A stretch of DNA of 64,000 nucleotides from Janthinobacterium fluminis (GCF_028595325.1 NZ_JAQQXR010000007.1:124001-188000); one strand, 5' to 3'; positions 21,641 to 29,774 are shown, numbered from the stretch's first letter. Notes: generated from the sequence alone by a model not told the origin. Numbers and translations are program-made.

Positions 21641-22453
21641 ATGGCCATCCACCCCACCTGCCGGCGCGTGGCCGCCGCGCTGCTGCTGGCGCTGGCGCCC
21701 TCGGCCGTGCTGGCCGAACCTGTCCACGTACTCGCCGCGGGCAGCCTGCGCCTAGCCTTCGGCGCCATCATCGCGCGCTGGCAGGCGCTGCACCCGGAGT
21801 CGCCGGTGACGATGGAAAACGGTCCCGCCGGCTGGCTGCGCGAACGCATCGAAAAGGGCCAGCCCTACGACGTCTACGCGTCGGCCGCGCTGGCCCATGC
21901 GCAGACGCTGAGCCGGGCGGGCCTAGCCGGACCGGCGGTGCTCTTCGCCCGCAACAATATGTGCGCGCTGGTCAAGGCCGGCACGCCCGTCACCAGCGAC
22001 ACGGTGCTGGCGCTGCTGCTGGCGCCGTCCACGCGCGTGGCCACCTCCACGCCGAAATCCGACCCCGGCGGCGACTATGCCTGGGAACTGTTCCGTCGCC
22101 TTGATGTGGAGCACCCGGGCGCTTACGCCGCGCTGACGGCGCGCGCGCAACAACGCTATGGCGGGCCACCCGACCCGCAGCGGCCGTCGCCGCCGTCGTC
22201 GGCCGCGCTGATCGCCGCCGGCGACATCGACATGGCCCTGGGCTATTGCTCGGGCATGCGGCAAGGCGCCGGCTCGGCGCTCAAAAGCGTGGCCCTGCCG
22301 GCCTTGGCGCCGGTGGCCGACTACGGCCTGGCGGTCGCGCCGCAGGCCGGGCCGGCGGCGGCGGCATTCGCGTTGTTCGTCCTGTCGCCCGCCGGCCAGC
22401 GCGTGCTGGAAGAACACGGTTTCCATAGCGTCGGCTTGCCGGCCAACGAGTAA
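21641..22453 (+). CDS. ModA-like periplasmic oxyanion-binding protein
   Basis: 270 residues with a signal peptide (about 1-25, ending AVLA-E). The mature start VHVLAAGSLRLAFGAI matches the ModA/WtpA pattern in which the first backbone amides and a Ser bind the oxyanion. The segment GQPYDVYASA is also typical of the family. It is in an operon with the TonB receptor, 11 nt downstream. No modB or modC permease or ATPase gene follows, so the protein must hand its cargo to a transporter encoded elsewhere, or act as a periplasmic carrier for the receptor. Specificity (molybdate, tungstate or other) is not determined by sequence alone. Confidence 0.85.
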   Translation: MAIHPTCRRVAAALLLALAPSAVLAEPVHVLAAGSLRLAFGAIIARWQALHPESPVTMENGPAGWLRERIEKGQPYDVYASAALAHAQTLSRAGLAGPAVLFARNNMCALVKAGTPVTSDTVLALLLAPSTRVATSTPKSDPGGDYAWELFRRLDVEHPGAYAALTARAQQRYGGPPDPQRPSPPSSAALIAAGDIDMALGYCSGMRQGAGSALKSVALPALAPVADYGLAVAPQAGPAAAAFALFVLSPAGQRVLEEHGFHSVGLPANE

Positions 22454-22671
22454 TCGCCGGCTGGGGCATTTTTGGCCCGCTGAAGCCAGCCTGAGTCTTT
22501 AGGTCAAGAGCTTCACAATGAAGCAAACAGTTATAACATATCGGTATTCCATGGTAATTTTAACAATGCTAACCGGCCCGTGTAGTGTATAACTATTAGG
22601 TGTCGCGACATATATGACGAGCGGAGCCGGCGAGTGTAGTGTTCGCCCGGAAATCATCTAAGGAGAGTGCC

Positions 22672-22944
22672 ATGCCAAAGTACGTTATTGAACGTGATAT
22701 CCCGGGGGCCGGAAAGTTATCAGGGCAAGAACTTCAAGCCATTTCGCAGAAGTCGTGTGGCGTGCTAAGCAAGATGGGGCCGCAAATTCAATGGCTCCAA
22801 AGCTATGTTACTGGCGACAAAATCTACTGCGTTTACATCGCTGCGAATGAAGAGCTGGTTCGCGAACATGCCCAGCAAGGCGGCTTCCCCGCAAACCGCG
22901 TGTCCGAAGTGACCTCGGTAATTGATCCCACTACGGCGGAGTAG
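22672..22944 (+). CDS. DUF4242-family small protein
   Basis: 90 residues from the ATG at 22672, preceded by a strong ribosome-binding site (AAGGAGAG). An upstream in-frame start lacks one. The sequence MPKYVIERDIPGAG, the segment SYVTGDKIYCVYIA and the ending HAQQGGFPANRVSEV match DUF4242, a small ferredoxin-like alpha/beta fold; one Streptomyces member binds nickel. The function is not established. It opens the lower-GC accessory segment; the 218-nt region before it is AT-rich and has no gene. Confidence 0.85.
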   Translation: MPKYVIERDIPGAGKLSGQELQAISQKSCGVLSKMGPQIQWLQSYVTGDKIYCVYIAANEELVREHAQQGGFPANRVSEVTSVIDPTTAE

Positions 22945-23004
22945 TGCCGCTAAGCCACTGCCTGGCGGCAGAATGCCTCTACTAACCGGAATTCGGTTGC
23001 AGCA

Positions 23005-23335
23005 CTACCAGGAAGTATCCTGGCAGCATTAGGCTGGAAGTAGCTGCCGTTGGCCAGGAGACTTCTTCGGATCTGCGGACTGTGGATAGGTTCGCTCTTC
23101 TTGAAACGCTCAACTGTCCGCCTCTTTCTCATGCGCTCGGTCAGACGAAAGATTCGCGCTAGGGTCATCAGCCCTGCAGTGGGAGGAACTGCCTCTATGA
23201 AGATGCCAATGACCCAGCTCATGCGCAACGGAAAAACGCTCGCGCCCGCGCACCCCTGACGGATTGATAGTGGCGATTGCACGATCATGGTGGCCTACGA
23301 GCAATAGCAGTCGATCATCGCTTCATAGATCGCTT
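23005..23335 (-). pseudogene. broken ImmA/IrrE-family metallopeptidase
   Basis: A fragment on the minus strand keeps the zinc-peptidase core: LVGHHDRAIATIN, then RFSVAHELGHWHLHRG with the HELGH motif. Upstream, the frame is closed by a TGA at about 23325, so the N-terminal ~50 residues normal for the family are missing. Downstream, the frame ends at TGA 23110-23112 right after AHEKEAD, where the family continues; a piece resembling the expected C-terminal segment (SLMLPGYFLV) appears in another frame near 23008-23038. The gene is therefore truncated and frameshifted. It follows a small protein gene and a sigma-like gene with which such peptidases are commonly grouped. Confidence 0.75.
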
Positions 23336-23575
23336 CTACGTTTGAATCGAAGGCAATGGCCTCGGCCACGCGCTGACGGTTGAAACGGCTGCCTTTGCAG
23401 CAGCAAGTCGAACTTGCCCTGCTTGTACCTTCGCCGCCTGGAGACGGCGCAATCCTTCCGCCTGTACCGTAGCAGGGACAACGTCGTTCAGCACTTGGTC
23501 GTCTGGTATTGCAATCAGTTCATCGACCACAGCGTCGATGAAGTTCTCAAATTCATTTATTGCTTTGGTCATCAT
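23336..23575 (-). CDS. small protein of sigma/ImmA module, probably truncated
   Basis: 79 residues: MMTKAINEFENFIDAVVDEL and onward, acidic at first, then an Ala/Lys/Gln-rich helix (RRLQAAKVQAGQVRLAAAKA). Its start overlaps the stop of the sigma-like gene (ATGA) with a strong GGAGG before it, so the two are translationally coupled. The last ~15 residues (STVSAWPRPLPSIQT) look out of character, and the peptidase fragment begins immediately after it without its own N terminus. A deletion that joined the end of this gene to the middle of the peptidase gene would explain both. The function is unknown; a regulatory or anti-sigma role is only a guess. Confidence 0.6.
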   Translation of the reverse strand: MMTKAINEFENFIDAVVDELIAIPDDQVLNDVVPATVQAEGLRRLQAAKVQAGQVRLAAAKAAVSTVSAWPRPLPSIQT

Positions 23576-24156
23576 GATTTCCTCCGGTGAGGATCCAGCG
23601 CCGCAAGCCTGCGGAGCAGCCGTTTGCGAACCGCGTCATACTTCTTCTCATCCCATCCCAGCTCTTCGCGTGCTTCCGCCCCACGCATGCCGTCTGCCCA
23701 TATGAGCACCAATAATTCCAAGTCCTCATCGCCGCCAAGGGCCGCATAGAGGGCAGCGATTTGCTGCTTGCTTGATGTGTCGTCTTCCGGTGTCACAGTC
23801 ACCGTACCGTGAGCGGCTGGGGTTTTGTCGTCCACGTCGACTTCAAACGGGTCCACGACCACGTTCGCGTCGATAGGGCTTAGCTCGTTGCGTTTGCGCG
23901 CGTTACTCGCAATGCTATGCATGACGGTTTTGAGCACCACCAACGGATGAATGTGGCGTGGCCAGACCCGTGTACCACTAAGCAGTTTGAACATTGCCTC
24001 CTGTAACAGATCGTCAGCAGCCCAGCCAGTCAACCCGGCGCAAAAGATGGTCGCAATGATCTTGGCACGTTGCCAGTCAGCCGCTTGAAAGGCAGCGAGG
24101 GCAGCCTCCACTTCAGCCTTAGTCAAGCGCTCTTCGGATTCTGGAATCGCAGGCAT
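23572..24156 (-). CDS. sigma-70-like protein (ECF-type)
   Basis: 194 residues. An N-terminal region with WAADDLLQEAMFKLLSG resembles sigma region 2 (the DLLQEAF-type core-binding helix), and a C-terminal segment with ELGWDEKKYDAVRKRLLRRLA resembles the region 4 helix-turn-helix. It is weakly similar to standard ECF factors. The ATG has AAGGAAG upstream. It is coupled to the next small gene and then a broken ImmA/IrrE peptidase. Such sigma/small/peptidase sets look like signal-cleavage switches, where the peptidase removes a repressor; with the peptidase broken here the switch is probably dead. Base composition is less GC-rich than the core genes. Confidence 0.7.
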   Translation of the reverse strand: MPAIPESEERLTKAEVEAALAAFQAADWQRAKIIATIFCAGLTGWAADDLLQEAMFKLLSGTRVWPRHIHPLVVLKTVMHSIASNARKRNELSPIDANVVVDPFEVDVDDKTPAAHGTVTVTPEDDTSSKQQIAALYAALGGDEDLELLVLIWADGMRGAEAREELGWDEKKYDAVRKRLLRRLAALDPHRRKS

Positions 24157-24263
24157 GGACGGGCGCTTCCTTCCTAAGACTCTTCAGCAGCTCACAGTGG
24201 ACGTTCCTGCCTTAAGAATTTTTCGCTCGACAAGCGTCCACGGCATCGTCTTGGAGGGAACCT

Positions 24264-24366
24264 ATAGGTGCCAAGTTTCGTGCGATTAATTCGTCAAGCA
24301 TGGCCTTGGCGCGAAACAGGGCCATGCTGTGATGTGGAACATGATTGCACGAAACTTGAAACCTAT
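24264..24366. repeat. 103-bp inverted-repeat element (MITE-like or structured RNA)
   Basis: The ends ATAGGTGCCAAGTTTCGTGC (24264-24283) and, inverted, ATAGGTTTCAAGTTTCGTGC (24347-24366) agree at 18 of 20 positions. Inside is a second perfect inverted repeat, AGCATGGCC (24297-24305) with GGCCATGCT (24320-24328). The whole folds as nested hairpins. It lies in the 318-nt gap between the sigma-like gene and the unknown membrane protein gene, with no coding frame of its own. It may be a miniature transposable element or the paired ends of a deleted element. Confidence 0.65.
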
Positions 24367-24474
24367 CCTGCGTTGGGACTTTTGGCCGATCCACACGATC
24401 CACAAATTGGAAATGCCAAGGTCACGGCAACGGAAATTCCAGTTAAGATACCGGTAACGCTGCTATGCATCCGG

Positions 24475-24903
24475 TTACGATTTCGCCTCATACCCCACCT
24501 GCAACTGCTCCCATTTTGCAAGTATTGTGGCCAGGCTTGTGGTCTTGTCAAAAGGCAGCAGCTTTTTCAGGCAATGGTGCCATTGGGCGTAGTCCCTCAT
24601 TGCATGCGCGTTCCACAGTTGGGATAGATAGTAGGTGACATTGGGGGCGAGGCTGAGTAGTAAATCCCGATTGGTCGAGGCATCCTGAAAGATTCGCTGA
24701 TGAACAAATGTTTTTTGAAGATGATCAGCCCAATCGTTTTTCACTGCGAGTTCCGGGTAGGGGCCAAGCTCGCGAAGTTCCCTTTGAATTAGACTCATGA
24801 ACGCCCTCTTGCGGCTCCAACTTTGAATGAGCGGCCAAACGAGCGCTAGCAGAGCGAGCGTCACCGGAACCACCAGAATTTCCAGCCAATCTTTTGTAGT
24901 CAT
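24475..24903 (-). CDS. unknown membrane-anchored protein
   Basis: 142 residues. One N-terminal hydrophobic segment (about 8-27, LEILVVPVTLALLALVWPLI) is followed by a basic stretch (SRKRAF) and a soluble helical domain with several Trp and His residues. No family is recognised. The ATG is preceded by AAAGG. The composition is lower in GC than the core genes, which fits recent acquisition. A topology with N terminus outside and a cytoplasmic C-terminal domain is likely from the positive residues after the membrane segment. It may be an accessory or defence-related gene, but nothing specific shows this. Confidence 0.6.
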   Translation of the reverse strand: MTTKDWLEILVVPVTLALLALVWPLIQSWSRKRAFMSLIQRELRELGPYPELAVKNDWADHLQKTFVHQRIFQDASTNRDLLLSLAPNVTYYLSQLWNAHAMRDYAQWHHCLKKLLPFDKTTSLATILAKWEQLQVGYEAKS

Positions 24904-25913
24904 TTTTAGCCTTTCTGCAGTCGGAGCCCAACGTGAATCAGAGGGGAAATAACTGATTAATTAAAAGGATTTCCGTCTTGAAAATAATCCTGTGGTGTGA
25001 TCGCCAGATTTTTATAAGCCATCAGTCTGTGACTCAGCGAAAGGTAACGCGTTTACCGCGAATTCGCTCCAGATCGGCCAGCACATACATCGGCGTATGC
25101 ACACCGAATGTTTTGGCCTTCCACAACACGACATTGGTGATGAGCCGCATCCAAGCTGTCTTGCTACCGGCCCGTAAGCGATGGAAATGTTCGAGCCGGT
25201 GTGAACGTCGATGTGAGCGGCCTCTGATCAATATAACTCCGCATATGACGTCTATCCTTGCGGTCCATCATAGTTACAAAGGGGGGGGCGAGCCCGGTGT
25301 AAAAGGCAGCAATTTTCCATCGTTCAGGTAGCAGCAAGGCGTAATTGCGTCAGCGTAAAGTTAGGCGCCTTCGGTCGAGAGTCCGATGTCAAGCGAAATG
25401 CCCTGCGAGCGACTGAAGGACGCATGCAGCAAGGGAGTAACTGTGGCGACTTGCCGGATTTTCCGGAGGATTGCTTGACCAATAAAAGATTATGCATGCG
25501 TAAAATCCATGAAGTTCTGCGGCCCCATTTCGGTACGGATGTTCCAAGCGGGAAATCGCCAGCATCATCAAAGTTGCGGACCACAGTGCCAGACTATCTG
25601 GCCGCGCCAAACAATGTGCGTCGGCTTCAGGTCCGATACGGCTGCTCCTGGATCGCCAACCACGTTTTGCAGCCATGATCGGGACCGTAGTGTCTGATGG
25701 CGCTTTGCCGGCCAATCGGTCGGCCTGAAGTCAAGGACCAGCAATTCCGTCAAGGTCGATCTCCGCGCTTTAGCGAGCACAACATTATGATTTTAAGGGT
25801 GAGCAGCCACACGATTCACCCATTCAAGGTTTTATTCTTTGGACCCGCTCCCGCATTCAGGCCTCTGCTCTTCCATTCAAGACTCTATTCGAACGTAACA
25901 CCAACGCCCGCGC
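24904..25913. other. about 1 kb without a recognisable gene
   Basis: Several short frames of 60-110 codons occur on both strands, but none has a ribosome-binding site together with sensible composition, and none resembles a family I know. GC content is lower than in the flanking core genes and the codon-position pattern is lost, which suggests decayed coding sequence. A run of eight G residues occurs near 25280. This is the right part of the accessory segment. Confidence 0.5.
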
Positions 25914-25957
25914 TTGACGCTAAGCGCGCAGGGGTCTATATTAATGACTCAAAAGTA
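25914..25957 (+). promoter_or_regulatory. sigma-70 promoter of the TetR gene with possible operator
   Basis: TTGACG (25914-25919), a 17-nt spacer, and TATATT (25937-25942) make a near-consensus promoter about 35 nt before the TetR start. Immediately downstream, TGACT-CAAA-AGTAA (25945-25958) is an imperfect inverted repeat placed to act as an autorepression operator. The promoter match is direct; the operator role is inferred. Confidence 0.65.
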
Positions 25958-25976
25958 AGTAGCTGGATGGAATGAT

Positions 25977-26633
25977 ATGCAAGACCCGATAGATAGCAAG
26001 CCGCGCTGGGAGCGGCGCAAGGATGCCCGTCCGCAGGAGTTGCTCGCCGCCGCGCTGGCTTTGTTCGTCGAGCGCGGCTTCGCCTCGACCCGGCTGGAGG
26101 ATGTCGCCAAGCGCGCCGGCGTGTCGAAGGGCACGCTGTACCTGTATTTCGAGAACAAGGAGGAGTTGTTCAAGGCCGTGGTGCGGGAAAACATTGTCCA
26201 TGCGATTGGCGAAGCCGAGGGCGGCCTTGCCACGGACGAGTCGAGCGTGAATTTGTTGCGCTCCATCTTGATGGCGTGGTGGGAAAAGGTCGGTTCGTCC
26301 AGCTCGGGCGGCCTGACCAAGCTGATGATGACGGAGTCGGGTAATTTCCCCGAGCTGGCCGTCTTCTATAACGAGGAGGTGGTCGCGCGCGGCAACGCGC
26401 TGGTCGCGCGCATCATCGAGCGCGGCGTCGCGCGCGGCGAGTTCCGTCCCGTCGACGCAGCCCTGGTGACGAATATCCTTAGCGCGCCCATCATCATGCT
26501 GATGATGTGGAACAATTCGTATCTGCCTTGCGACAAAAAGAACATCGACACGCAGGCGTATATGGCCGCTTTCATCGAGCTGAGCCTGCGCGGTTTGCGC
26601 GCCGACGGCGCCGTCGCGGTGGCCGCGCCGTGA
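25977..26633 (+). CDS. TetR/AcrR-family transcriptional regulator
   Basis: 218 residues. The N-terminal TetR helix-turn-helix (about 18-65) contains FVERGFASTRLEDVAKRAGVSKGTLYLYFENKEELF, given here only as its family-typical positions: recognition helix around SKGTLYLYF. The C-terminal helical ligand domain is variable. The gene lies two genes upstream of tolC, so it may take part in control of efflux, although pcm and the rhodanese gene intervene and pcm seems to have its own upstream region. A near-consensus promoter precedes it. Confidence 0.9.
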   Translation: MQDPIDSKPRWERRKDARPQELLAAALALFVERGFASTRLEDVAKRAGVSKGTLYLYFENKEELFKAVVRENIVHAIGEAEGGLATDESSVNLLRSILMAWWEKVGSSSSGGLTKLMMTESGNFPELAVFYNEEVVARGNALVARIIERGVARGEFRPVDAALVTNILSAPIIMLMMWNNSYLPCDKKNIDTQAYMAAFIELSLRGLRADGAVAVAAP

Positions 26634-26804
26634 GGCTGGCGCTGCGGCCAGAACCCGTCCGGTTGCCGTTTTTCTAATGTTCACTCCCTTAAATCTGCAG
26701 ATCGTCGCAAATTCCTGCGCCGCACCGTCATTGTCGTTAACATGCGCTATCCGTCAGTTCAGCGATAAAATGGCGGATTATTATTTTTCTCACCGAGTCT
26801 AAAG

Positions 26805-27458
26805 ATGAACATCGAACAAGCCCGCTTCAATATGATCGAACAGCAAATCCGCCCCTGGGACGTGCTGGACCAGGACGTGCTGGACCTGTTGGCGGTCGTC
26901 AAGCGCGAAGATTTCGTGCCGCTGGCCTACAAGAACCTGGCTTTCGTCGATACCGAGATCGCGCTGCCGGGCGGCGAGGCGATGTTCACGCCGAAGCTGG
27001 AGGCGCGCATCTTGCAGGAAGTGGGCTTGAAAAAGCATGAAAACGTGCTGGAAATCGGCACCGGCTCCGGTTATATGGCCGCCTTGCTGGCCTTCAAGGG
27101 CCGCCATGTGACGAGCGTCGAAATCTCGCCGGAGCTGAAGGCGCTGGCCGAGAAGAACCTGGCCGAGAATGGCGTTAGCAATGTCACCGTGGAACTGGGC
27201 GACGGCGCGCAGGGCTGGGCCAAGGGCGCACCCTTCGACGTGATCGTCATTTCCGCCAGCGTGCCGGTGTTGCCGGAGGCGTTCATGCAGCAGATTAAGG
27301 TGGGCGGCCGCATCCTGGCCGTCGTCGGCAGCGCGCCCGTCATGTCGGCGCACTTGATCACGCGGGTTTCCGAGGCCGCCTACGATACGGTGAAGTTGTT
27401 CGAAACCAGCGTCAAGCCCTTGACGCTGGCGACGACGCCGTCCCGTTTCACGTTTTAA
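26805..27458 (+). CDS. pcm: protein-L-isoaspartate O-methyltransferase family protein
   Basis: 217-residue SAM-dependent methyltransferase. Motif I is VLEIGTGSGYMAALL (81-95), followed by VTSVEISPEL, and the N-terminal part has the family's NMIEQQIRPWDVLD. Pcm repairs aged proteins by methylating isoaspartyl residues. The usual substrate-site motif GQTIS is replaced here by GGEAMFTP, as in a common proteobacterial subfamily near tolC, so the substrate may differ. It precedes a rhodanese gene by 11 nt and tolC further on; this order is common in Burkholderiales. Confidence 0.88.
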   Translation: MNIEQARFNMIEQQIRPWDVLDQDVLDLLAVVKREDFVPLAYKNLAFVDTEIALPGGEAMFTPKLEARILQEVGLKKHENVLEIGTGSGYMAALLAFKGRHVTSVEISPELKALAEKNLAENGVSNVTVELGDGAQGWAKGAPFDVIVISASVPVLPEAFMQQIKVGGRILAVVGSAPVMSAHLITRVSEAAYDTVKLFETSVKPLTLATTPSRFTF

Positions 27459-27469
27459 GCGGTTCAACC

Positions 27470-27793
27470 ATGGACCACGTGAGCGCCCCCGAGCTCGCCG
27501 CCTGGTTGGCCGACCCTTCCCGCCCGCGCCCGCTGTTGCTGGACGTGCGTGAGGGGTGGGAATTCGACACTTGCCATATCGACGGCGCGACGCTGATGCC
27601 GATGAACACGATTCCGGCCCGCATCGACGACCTCGACGAGGACGCGGCCATCGTCTGCATCTGCCACCACGGCGCGCGCAGCATGCAGGTCGCGGCCTTC
27701 TTGGAGCGCAACGGCTTTGCCCGCGTCAGCAATTTGACGGGCGGCGTGCATGCCTGGGCGCTGCAAGTCGATGGCGCAATGCCGAAGTATTGA
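27470..27793 (+). CDS. single-domain rhodanese (sulfurtransferase-like)
   Basis: 107 residues forming one rhodanese domain: LLLDVREGWEFDTCHIDGA (22-40 region) and the active-site loop CHHGARS with C65 as the persulfide-carrying cysteine. The ending NLTGGVHAWALQVD is typical. Such proteins transfer sulfane sulfur; the physiological acceptor is unknown. It lies 11 nt after pcm, so the two are probably co-transcribed, and about 100 nt before tolC. Confidence 0.9.
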   Translation: MDHVSAPELAAWLADPSRPRPLLLDVREGWEFDTCHIDGATLMPMNTIPARIDDLDEDAAIVCICHHGARSMQVAAFLERNGFARVSNLTGGVHAWALQVDGAMPKY

Positions 27794-27894
27794 TCCGGAT
27801 ACCGCCCGGCCACGGCCGCGGCGGCGTTTTCTCCGGTGCACGACACTAGCTGTGATTCGATAATTTTTTTTGACGATTTCAACGGAGAAATTCA

Positions 27895-29196
27895 ATGCGG
27901 AAACCCCTTATCGCCGTGCTCATTACTGGCGCTTTTTTCTCGCTCAGTGCACAGGCGGCCGACCTCGTTCAAGTGTATCAGCAGGCGCTGGCCAACGACG
28001 CGCAGTACGCCAGCGCGCGCGCCGCACTTGCCGTGGGTCGGGAACAGGTGCCGCAGGGTCTGGCCGGCTTGCTGCCGGTCGCCGCCATCTCCGGCAGCAA
28101 CAGCCGCGGGCATGATGAAATGCTGGGCGCCTCGCGCGGCGCGACGGTTTCCAGCCACACCAATACCTATAATTTGACGCTGTCGCAGCCGCTGTTCCGC
28201 TGGGCCAACTGGCAGCAGTACCAGCAAAGCAAGCTGGCCGAGGCCGCGTCGCAGGCGCAGTTCGCGCAGGCCCAGCAGGACTTGATCACGCGCGTCGCGC
28301 AGGCGTATTTCGACGTGCTGACGGCGCAGGACAATCTGGGCGCGACCCAGGCGCAGAAAGTGGCGACGACGGAGCAACTGGCCTCGGCCAAGCGCAATTT
28401 CGAGGTGGGCACGCAAACCATCACCGACACCCACGAGGCGCAGGCCGCTTACGATCTGGTGGTGGCGCAGGAGTTTGCCGCCCTCAACGACCTCGACATC
28501 AAGCGCGCCGCGCTGCAAACGATTATCGGCGATGCGCCGACGGCGCTGGCGCCGATGCGCGCCGGCGTGGCCATCAGCCGTCCCGAGCCGGCCGCCGTGG
28601 AGCCGTGGATCGCCTCGGCCGAGCAGCAAAACTATGGCGTCGTCGGCGCGCAACTGTCGCTGGAGTCGGCCAAGCGCGATATTTCCCGCAGCCGCGCCGG
28701 CCACTATCCGACCGTCGACCTGGTCGCCAACGCCGGCCACACCTACACCACCGGCTCCGGCGGGCGCAACAACAACGCCATCGGCGTGAGCTGGAACGTG
28801 CCCTTGTTTAGCGGCTTCTCCGTGACGAGCAAGGTGCGCGAATCGATCGCCCAGGAAGACAAGGCGCGCAGCGACCTGGAGTCGGCCCGCCGCAACGCCT
28901 CGCAGGGCGCGCGCCAGGCTTACCTGGGCGTCAACAGCGGCCTGGCGCAGGTGAAGGCGCTGGAAGCGGCCGAGGTGTCGAGCAAGTCGGCGCTGGAGTC
29001 GAACAAGCTCGGTTACCAGGTTGGCGTGCGCATCAACATCGACGTGCTGAACGCGCAGAAGCAACTGTTCTCGACGCAAAAGGATCTGGCGAAGGCGCGC
29101 TACGATACGATCATGAACGGCCTGCGCCTGAAGTCGGCCGCCGGCACGCTGAAGGAAGCGGACCTGGCCGCCGTCAATTCCCTGCTGCAGCGCTAA
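27895..29196 (+). CDS. tolC: TolC-family outer-membrane channel
   Basis: 433 residues. A signal peptide (about 1-21, SLSAQA-A) precedes two OEP repeats forming the trimeric barrel and periplasmic alpha-tunnel. Typical pieces are DLVQVYQQALANDAQY at the mature start, YFDVLTAQDNL, and the second-repeat GVRINIDVLNAQKQLF. It is the outer-membrane exit duct for tripartite drug efflux and type I secretion; no pump or adaptor gene lies nearby, so it serves pumps encoded elsewhere. The ATG is preceded by CGGAGA. A hairpin at 29220-29260 follows. Confidence 0.95.
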   Translation: MRKPLIAVLITGAFFSLSAQAADLVQVYQQALANDAQYASARAALAVGREQVPQGLAGLLPVAAISGSNSRGHDEMLGASRGATVSSHTNTYNLTLSQPLFRWANWQQYQQSKLAEAASQAQFAQAQQDLITRVAQAYFDVLTAQDNLGATQAQKVATTEQLASAKRNFEVGTQTITDTHEAQAAYDLVVAQEFAALNDLDIKRAALQTIIGDAPTALAPMRAGVAISRPEPAAVEPWIASAEQQNYGVVGAQLSLESAKRDISRSRAGHYPTVDLVANAGHTYTTGSGGRNNNAIGVSWNVPLFSGFSVTSKVRESIAQEDKARSDLESARRNASQGARQAYLGVNSGLAQVKALEAAEVSSKSALESNKLGYQVGVRINIDVLNAQKQLFSTQKDLAKARYDTIMNGLRLKSAAGTLKEADLAAVNSLLQR

Positions 29197-29219
29197 GGCG
29201 CCGCCGCCGTCCCGAAAAA

Positions 29220-29260
29220 CAGGGGCGACGAACCGGGCTCACCCCGGTTCGTCGCCCCTG
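29220..29260. terminator. hairpin terminator between tolC and ydcZ-like gene
   Basis: Two 18-nt perfectly complementary arms (29220-29237 and 29243-29260) with a 5-nt loop. Read on the minus strand the stem is followed by TTTTT, giving a good intrinsic terminator for the YdcZ-like gene. On the plus strand the following TCTATTT is a weaker T tract for tolC. Confidence 0.8.
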
Positions 29261-29288
29261 TCTATTTCCCCCGCCGGTTTTGCCGGCC

Positions 29289-29774
29289 TTACGCCGTCTT
29301 GGCGGCAAGGCCCGCCGCCGCCGGCCACTGCATGCTGATGACGCCGGCGATGATCAGCGCGGCGCCCAGCAATTGCGGCGGCGTGGCCGCTTTGGCCGCG
29401 AATCCGAACCAGCCGTAGCGGTCCAGCGCCAGCGAGGCCAGCATCTGGCCGGCGATGACGGCCGCCATGAACGGGCCGGAGCCCAGGCGCGGCGCCAGGA
29501 TCAGCGCGGCCGTCAGATAGAACACGCCGGCGACGCCGCCCAGCCAGCCCCAGGCCGGGCCGCGGGCGGCCAGCGCGAAGTCCGGCGCCGGCACGCGCAG
29601 CACCAGCATGACGGTGACGGCGACGATGGCGCTGACGCCCAGCGAGACGACGCTGGCCCACAGCGGATGGCCGAGCGCGCGGCCCAGCGCGCCGTTGGCG
29701 CCGGCCTGCAGCGGCACGACGGCGCCGGCGACCAGGGCGATGGGCAAGGCCAGCAGCGCGAAGAGGTTGTGCAT
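29289..29774 (-). CDS. DMT-family transporter, YdcZ (DUF606) type
   Basis: 161 residues with five hydrophobic segments, one half-size drug/metabolite transporter unit. The pieces VVPLQAGANGALGRALGHPL and GQMLASLALDRYGWFG are typical of the YdcZ group. These half-size proteins presumably act as dimers. The substrate is unknown. It is divergent from a LysR regulator gene, which probably controls it; the 81-nt space between holds a 12-nt palindrome. Confidence 0.85.
   Translation of the reverse strand: MHNLFALLALPIALVAGAVVPLQAGANGALGRALGHPLWASVVSLGVSAIVAVTVMLVLRVPAPDFALAARGPAWGWLGGVAGVFYLTAALILAPRLGSGPFMAAVIAGQMLASLALDRYGWFGFAAKAATPPQLLGAALIIAGVISMQWPAAAGLAAKTA

Noticed and set aside
25034..25231. 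65-codon minus-strand frame in the accessory segment, considered as a transposase remnant
   Set aside because: No DDE, HUH or serine-recombinase motif and no inverted repeats around it; I could not tie it to any family.
25389..25780. overlapping minus-strand frames of 70-108 codons
   Set aside because: Different frames each look partly protein-like, but none has a start signal or recognised domain; treated as decayed or non-coding.
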